A stretch of DNA of 64,000 nucleotides from Burkholderia seminalis DSM 23518 (GTDB taxonomy: Bacteria > Pseudomonadota > Gammaproteobacteria > Burkholderiales > Burkholderiaceae). The notes beneath the pieces were generated by a model. The model ran no database searches, was not told the origin of the DNA, and was given only the letters and a program-made list of their open reading frames with translations. The translations under genes and the position numbers were made by a program. Shown here piece by piece: positions 60,904 to 64,000 of the stretch (its first letter is position 1; every line of letters begins with the position of its first letter). The stretch covers positions 1 through 64,000 of the forward strand of contig NZ_CADFDK010000006.1 in the NCBI RefSeq assembly GCF_902832885.1, written 5' to 3'.

Positions 60904-61162
60904 GGGGCGTTCCTGGTCACGGGTTCGAGAGGAGGCAACGACGGTCCGGCGCATTGCACACGTGTGCAATGCCGGCTGCTGTTGGGCCACCGCCGGCACT
61001 TGCGCCGCGCGTATTTAAGCGGGAGATCGATGAAACGCCTGCGACGAAACCGAGTCGCCCGTGTGACGCCGCGCACGCCGTGGCGGGGGGGAACGCCGCC
61101 GGGCATTGGGCGCGCGCCGGGGATCGGGTAAAGTGCCGCTCAACATGCCGGTTCGACGTCGC

Positions 61163-61177
61163 TAGACGACCGGTCTA
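61163..61177. promoter_or_regulatory. TetR operator copy 1 (TAGACGACCGGTCTA)
   Basis: This dyad has perfect TAGAC/GTCTA arms with a 5-bp centre and ends 22 bp before the TetR gene. A second copy lies before curA. The form resembles NemR/AcuR-type boxes (TAGACC-N4-GGTCTA). Confidence 0.75.
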
Positions 61178-61199
61178 ATCGTTGCTACCATACGCCATC

Positions 61200-61820
61200 A
61201 TGAATGCATCTTCAGGCGCGGAAGTTCGCCAGCACATCCTGAATATCGCGAAGCCGATCATGCTCCACAAGGGGTTTTCGGCGGTCGGTCTGAACGAGAT
61301 TCTCGCTGCGGCGGGCATCCCGAAGGGCTCGTTCTACCATTACTTCGGCTCGAAAGAGGCATTCGGCGAAGCGCTGCTCGAATCGTATTTCGAAGGCTAT
61401 CTCGCGCATCTCGACAACCTGCTCAAGCAGCAGGCCGGCACCGGCGCCGAGCGCCTGATGACGTACTGGGGCAACTGGCTGCACACGCGGTGCGCGGACG
61501 ATCCGGAAGGCAAGTGCCTTGCGGTGAAACTCGGCGCGGAAGTGTCGGACCTGTCGGAGGCGATGCGTGCGGTGCTGCGACGCGGCACGAGCCAGATCAT
61601 CGAACGGCTCGCGGGCGGCATCGAGGCCGGGCTGGCCGACGGCTCGCTGCGCGCGGTCGACGATCCGGCGTACACGGCCGCGATCCTGTACGAGCTGTGG
61701 CTGGGCGCGACGCTGCTGGAAAAGATTCACCGCAACCGCCAGCCGCTCGAAAGAGCGATGGTCGAAACGCGGCGCATGCTGAACCTGCCGCCGGCCGCGC
61801 AGGGCGGTGCGCCGTCGTAA
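61200..61820 (+). CDS. TetR-family regulator (AcuR/NemR-like)
   Basis: The 206-residue protein has an N-terminal TetR helix-turn-helix (about 10-55; HKGFSAVGLNEILAAAGIPK, GSFYHYFGSKEAFGEALL) and a C-terminal ligand domain with Cys residues (HTRCADDPEGKCLAVKLGAE). The CLA(V/I)KLGAEVSDLSE region is typical of AcuR/NemR-type repressors of reductase genes that respond to reactive electrophiles. Identical dyads before this gene and before curA show that it most likely represses both. Confidence 0.88.
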   Translation: MNASSGAEVRQHILNIAKPIMLHKGFSAVGLNEILAAAGIPKGSFYHYFGSKEAFGEALLESYFEGYLAHLDNLLKQQAGTGAERLMTYWGNWLHTRCADDPEGKCLAVKLGAEVSDLSEAMRAVLRRGTSQIIERLAGGIEAGLADGSLRAVDDPAYTAAILYELWLGATLLEKIHRNRQPLERAMVETRRMLNLPPAAQGGAPS

Positions 61821-61860
61821 GCCGGGCGCGCTTCCGCGCGCCTTGTTTTTGCCCTGATTC

Positions 61861-61875
61861 TAGACGACTGGTCTA
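61861..61875. promoter_or_regulatory. TetR operator copy 2 (TAGACGACTGGTCTA)
   Basis: This copy differs from the one at 61163-61177 by one central base and lies 40 bp after the TetR stop and 167 bp before the curA start. It marks curA as a target of the TetR repressor. Confidence 0.75.
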
Positions 61876-62042
61876 CTCAAATCCGCATGACGAATGCTTC
61901 ACGCCGCGTTACGCTGTCCCGATTGTCCCAACCGCCCGTGTGCGCCCACGCCGGCGTGAACGCCGGCGCGCATCTTCTGCTGATCCACCCCTGATCCGAT
62001 CGTGCTCACGAAGCACCTTCATTCCTGTCGACGGAGGCCCAC

Positions 62043-63101
62043 ATGCCGCAAAGCAAGACCACAAACCGCCAGATCATCCTGAATTCGCGCCCGGTCGGCG
62101 CCCCGACACCGGACAACTTCCGCGCCGAAACCGGCGACGTGCCGACGCCGGGCGCCGGCCAGGTGCTGCTGCGCACGATCTGGTTGTCGCTCGATCCGTA
62201 CATGCGCGGCCGGATGAACGACACGCCGTCCTACGCGCCGCCTGCCGAGCTCGGCCAGCCGATGGTCGGCGGCACGGTCAGCCAAGTCGTAACGTCGAAC
62301 CTGCCTGCCTTCCGCGAAGGCGATCTCGTCGTCGCCGGAGCCGGCTGGCAGGACTACGCGCTGTCGGACGGACGCGACCTGATCCCGCTCGGCCGCGATT
62401 TCGCGCATCCGTCGTTTGCCCTCGGCGTGCTCGGCATGCCGGGCTTCACCGCGTACACGGGGTTGCTGAAGATCGGCGAGCCGAAAGCCGGCGAGACGGT
62501 GGTCGTCGCGGCAGCGAGCGGCGCGGTCGGCGCAGTGGTCGGCCAGATCGCGAAGCTGAAGGGCTGCCGCGTGGTCGGCGTCGCGGGCGGCGCCGACAAG
62601 TGCGCGTACGTGACCGGCACGCTCGGCTTCGACGCATGCGTCGACCATCGCGATCCGGCATTCGCCGCGAAGCTGAAGGACGCGTGCCCGAACGGCATCG
62701 ACGTCTATTTCGAGAACGTGGGCGGCGCGGTGTTCGACGCGGTCTGGCCGCTGCTGAACGACCATGCGCGCGTGCCCGTCTGCGGGATCATTGCGCATTA
62801 CAACGACACGGCATACGACGACAAGGCCGTGTCGACCGGCCGCGATCGCGTGCCGGCGCTGATGGGCACGATCCTGCGCAAGCGCATCCGGATGCAGGGT
62901 TTCATCATCCTCGATCACTATGCGACCGGCTATGCGCCATTCCTGAAGGACATGAGCGAGTGGGTCGCGCAGGGCAAGGTGAAGACGCGCGAGGACGTCG
63001 TTCCCGAGCTTGCCGACGCACCGGAAGCCCTGATCGGCTTGCTTGCCGGCAAGAATTTCGGCAAGGTCGTCGTGCGCGTCGGCCCGGACGAACTGGCTTG
63101 A
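62043..63101 (+). CDS. curA: NADPH-dependent medium-chain reductase (CurA family)
   Basis: The 352-residue protein is a zinc-free medium-chain dehydrogenase/reductase of the leukotriene B4 12-hydroxydehydrogenase/CurA group: NRQIILNSRPVGAPTPDNFR, LRTIWLSLDPYMRGRMND, the NADPH loop AAASGAVGAVVGQIAK, and KRIRMQGFIILDHY. These enzymes reduce the C=C bond of alpha,beta-unsaturated ketones and aldehydes, including curcumin. Control by a TetR repressor of the electrophile-sensing type fits a detoxifying role. The monooxygenase-like gene follows 93 bp downstream. Confidence 0.87.
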   Translation: MPQSKTTNRQIILNSRPVGAPTPDNFRAETGDVPTPGAGQVLLRTIWLSLDPYMRGRMNDTPSYAPPAELGQPMVGGTVSQVVTSNLPAFREGDLVVAGAGWQDYALSDGRDLIPLGRDFAHPSFALGVLGMPGFTAYTGLLKIGEPKAGETVVVAAASGAVGAVVGQIAKLKGCRVVGVAGGADKCAYVTGTLGFDACVDHRDPAFAAKLKDACPNGIDVYFENVGGAVFDAVWPLLNDHARVPVCGIIAHYNDTAYDDKAVSTGRDRVPALMGTILRKRIRMQGFIILDHYATGYAPFLKDMSEWVAQGKVKTREDVVPELADAPEALIGLLAGKNFGKVVVRVGPDELA

Positions 63102-63194
63102 TCTCGCGGTACGACCACCCGCATGCGTTGCACGCTGGCGTCGCGCGCCGCCAGCTTGTGGCATGCTCGATTCCGTTTCCAAAGGAGTGACGAC

Positions 63195-63494
63195 ATGGCG
63201 CTTCACGTAATCGCTTCGCTGTTCGTGAAACCCGAACATGCGCAGGCCGCCGAGGCCGAACTGCGCAGCATGGTCGCGAAGACGCGTACCGAACCGGGCA
63301 ACCGGCGCTACGACCTGTTCCGCGAACAGGACGGCTCGCCGAACCTGCACCTGTACGAGATCTACGACGACCAGGCCGCGTTCGACGCGCACCTCGCGAG
63401 CCCGTATTTCGGCGAATTCCGTGTGAAGTCGGCCGACTGGTTCACGGCGCCGCCGGTCATCAAGGTGCTGTCGGGCATCGACGTGGCCGAGTAA
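63195..63494 (+). CDS. ABM-family (antibiotic biosynthesis monooxygenase-like) quinol monooxygenase
   Basis: The 99-residue protein has the dimeric alpha/beta ABM fold: HVIASLFVKPEHAQAAEAEL, TRTEPGNRRYDLFREQDGSP and FHLYEIY-like LHLYEIYDDQAAFDAHLASP. Members such as YgiN act on quinols or reactive aldehydes without cofactors. AAAGGAG lies 7 bp before ATG 63195. It follows curA on the same strand and may share its TetR control, joining a small redox-detoxifying unit. Confidence 0.82.
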   Translation: MALHVIASLFVKPEHAQAAEAELRSMVAKTRTEPGNRRYDLFREQDGSPNLHLYEIYDDQAAFDAHLASPYFGEFRVKSADWFTAPPVIKVLSGIDVAE

Positions 63495-63628
63495 CGATGC
63501 AGTACCCCCACGCGGCTCGCCCCCATCAGGGCCGCGCGGCATCCGTTGCGCACCACGCAGCGGACATGAAGAAAACACGGCGCAACGTCGTTCGCGCCGC
63601 TTCCCCAATACACCGGCCCGGAGGCTGA

Positions 63629-64000
63629 ATGGTCACCCTCAACATCAACGGCGAAACCCGCACGGTCGACGCCCCCGACGACATGCCCTTGCTCTGGGTA
63701 CTGCGCGACGTCGTCGGTCTGACCGGCACCAAGTTCGGCTGCGGAATCGCGCAATGCGGCGCGTGCACCGTGCATCTCGACGGCGTCGCCGCGCGTTCGT
63801 GCGTCCTGCCGGTCGCGGCCGTCGCGGGCCGCAAGATCACGACGATCGAAGCCGTCGGCGCGACGCCGGCCGGCCACAAGGTCCAGCAGGCATGGCGCGA
63901 GCTCGACGTCGTCCAGTGCGGCTACTGCCAGTCGGGGCAGGTGATGGCGGCCACCGCGCTGATCGCGTCGAACCCCAACCCGAGCGACGCCGACATCGAC
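63629..64000 (+). CDS. (2Fe-2S)-binding oxidoreductase subunit (IorA-type), cut by the window end
   Basis: The 124 codons seen encode a xanthine-oxidase-family small subunit. The ferredoxin-type cluster has Cys38, Cys43, Cys46 and Cys58 ([17 protein letters not shown]) and the second cluster begins with Cys97 and Cys100 ([12 protein letters not shown]). Full-length IorA-like subunits have about 150 residues, so only the tail is missing. Partners (molybdopterin subunit) should be encoded just beyond the window. GGAG lies 5 bp before the ATG. These enzymes hydroxylate N-heterocycles or oxidise aldehydes in the cytosol or periplasm. Confidence 0.88.
   Translation, partial: MVTLNINGETRTVDAPDDMPLLWVLRDVVGLTGTKFGCGIAQCGACTVHLDGVAARSCVLPVAAVAGRKITTIEAVGATPAGHKVQQAWRELDVVQCGYCQSGQVMAATALIASNPNPSDADID

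Overview
The window is GC-rich (roughly two thirds G+C, strong G/C bias at third codon positions). Its gene content fits Burkholderia, most likely the cepacia complex, and probably a secondary chromosome: paired APC amino-acid permeases, a DUF1326/DUF2182 pair, DUF4148 and DUF3562 proteins, several universal stress proteins, a PRC/CBS/BON small-gene cluster and a KfrA-like protein. The assignment is inferred from gene content and composition; no rRNA or tRNA gene, CRISPR array or complete insertion sequence was seen.

Left part (1-18.8 kb). The window opens on an FAD oxidoreductase that has lost its N-terminal dinucleotide-binding segment at a junction near base 155. Then come a SAM methyltransferase, a di-haem cytochrome c peroxidase-type protein, an AcpA-type lipoprotein phosphoesterase and an EamA transporter. 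A lower-GC segment (about 6.54-7.99 kb) carries a Tae4-type type VI secretion amidase domain with no ordinary start codon ahead of its catalytic Cys, coupled by ATGA to a small membrane protein. An Lrp/AsnC regulator diverges from aroP-tyrB (aromatic amino-acid uptake and transamination). Next are small conserved genes, an HPF-like protein and a response regulator-FNR operon. The following genes suggest trans-3-hydroxy-L-proline use: a dehydratase with the Cys/Thr signature (lhpH), a pyrroline-2-carboxylate reductase (lhpI), a FadR-type GntR regulator and a periplasmic binding protein.

Middle part (18.9-46.9 kb). This holds a class A penicillin-binding protein, a PilZ protein, a DUF4148 protein, an EamA transporter, the DUF2182/DUF1326 pair, an LprI-like protein and a CHASE-PAS kinase with a NarL-type regulator. 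Two universal stress proteins follow, each preceded by an FNR-type dyad, together with a DedA-rhodanese fusion and a ProY/HutT-like permease. A chemoreceptor sits behind a sigma-28-like promoter. Then come a sigma-54 activator lacking a sensory domain, a hybrid kinase, and a cluster of small envelope/stress genes (BON, DUF4142, PRC, CBS, a 39-residue membrane peptide and an EETFPASDPPA-motif protein). The FNR paralogue and the dyads suggest a low-oxygen response theme.

Right part (46.9-64 kb). A perfect LexA-type palindrome lies 12 bp ahead of a two-gene operon encoding a FAN1-like VRR-NUC nuclease and a PD-(D/E)XK plus Fe-S XPD/DinG-like helicase. An IclR regulator and the divergent pair MHS transporter/4-hydroxyphenylpyruvate dioxygenase share the decamer GCGATTATCG, a PcaR-like operator core. 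Also present are a MurA paralogue, a short CDF transporter, a KfrA-like protein behind AT-rich dyads and a secreted protein of unknown family. A TetR regulator has two copies of TAGACGAC(C/T)GGTCTA, one before itself and one before curA. The window ends inside an IorA-type [2Fe-2S] subunit gene.
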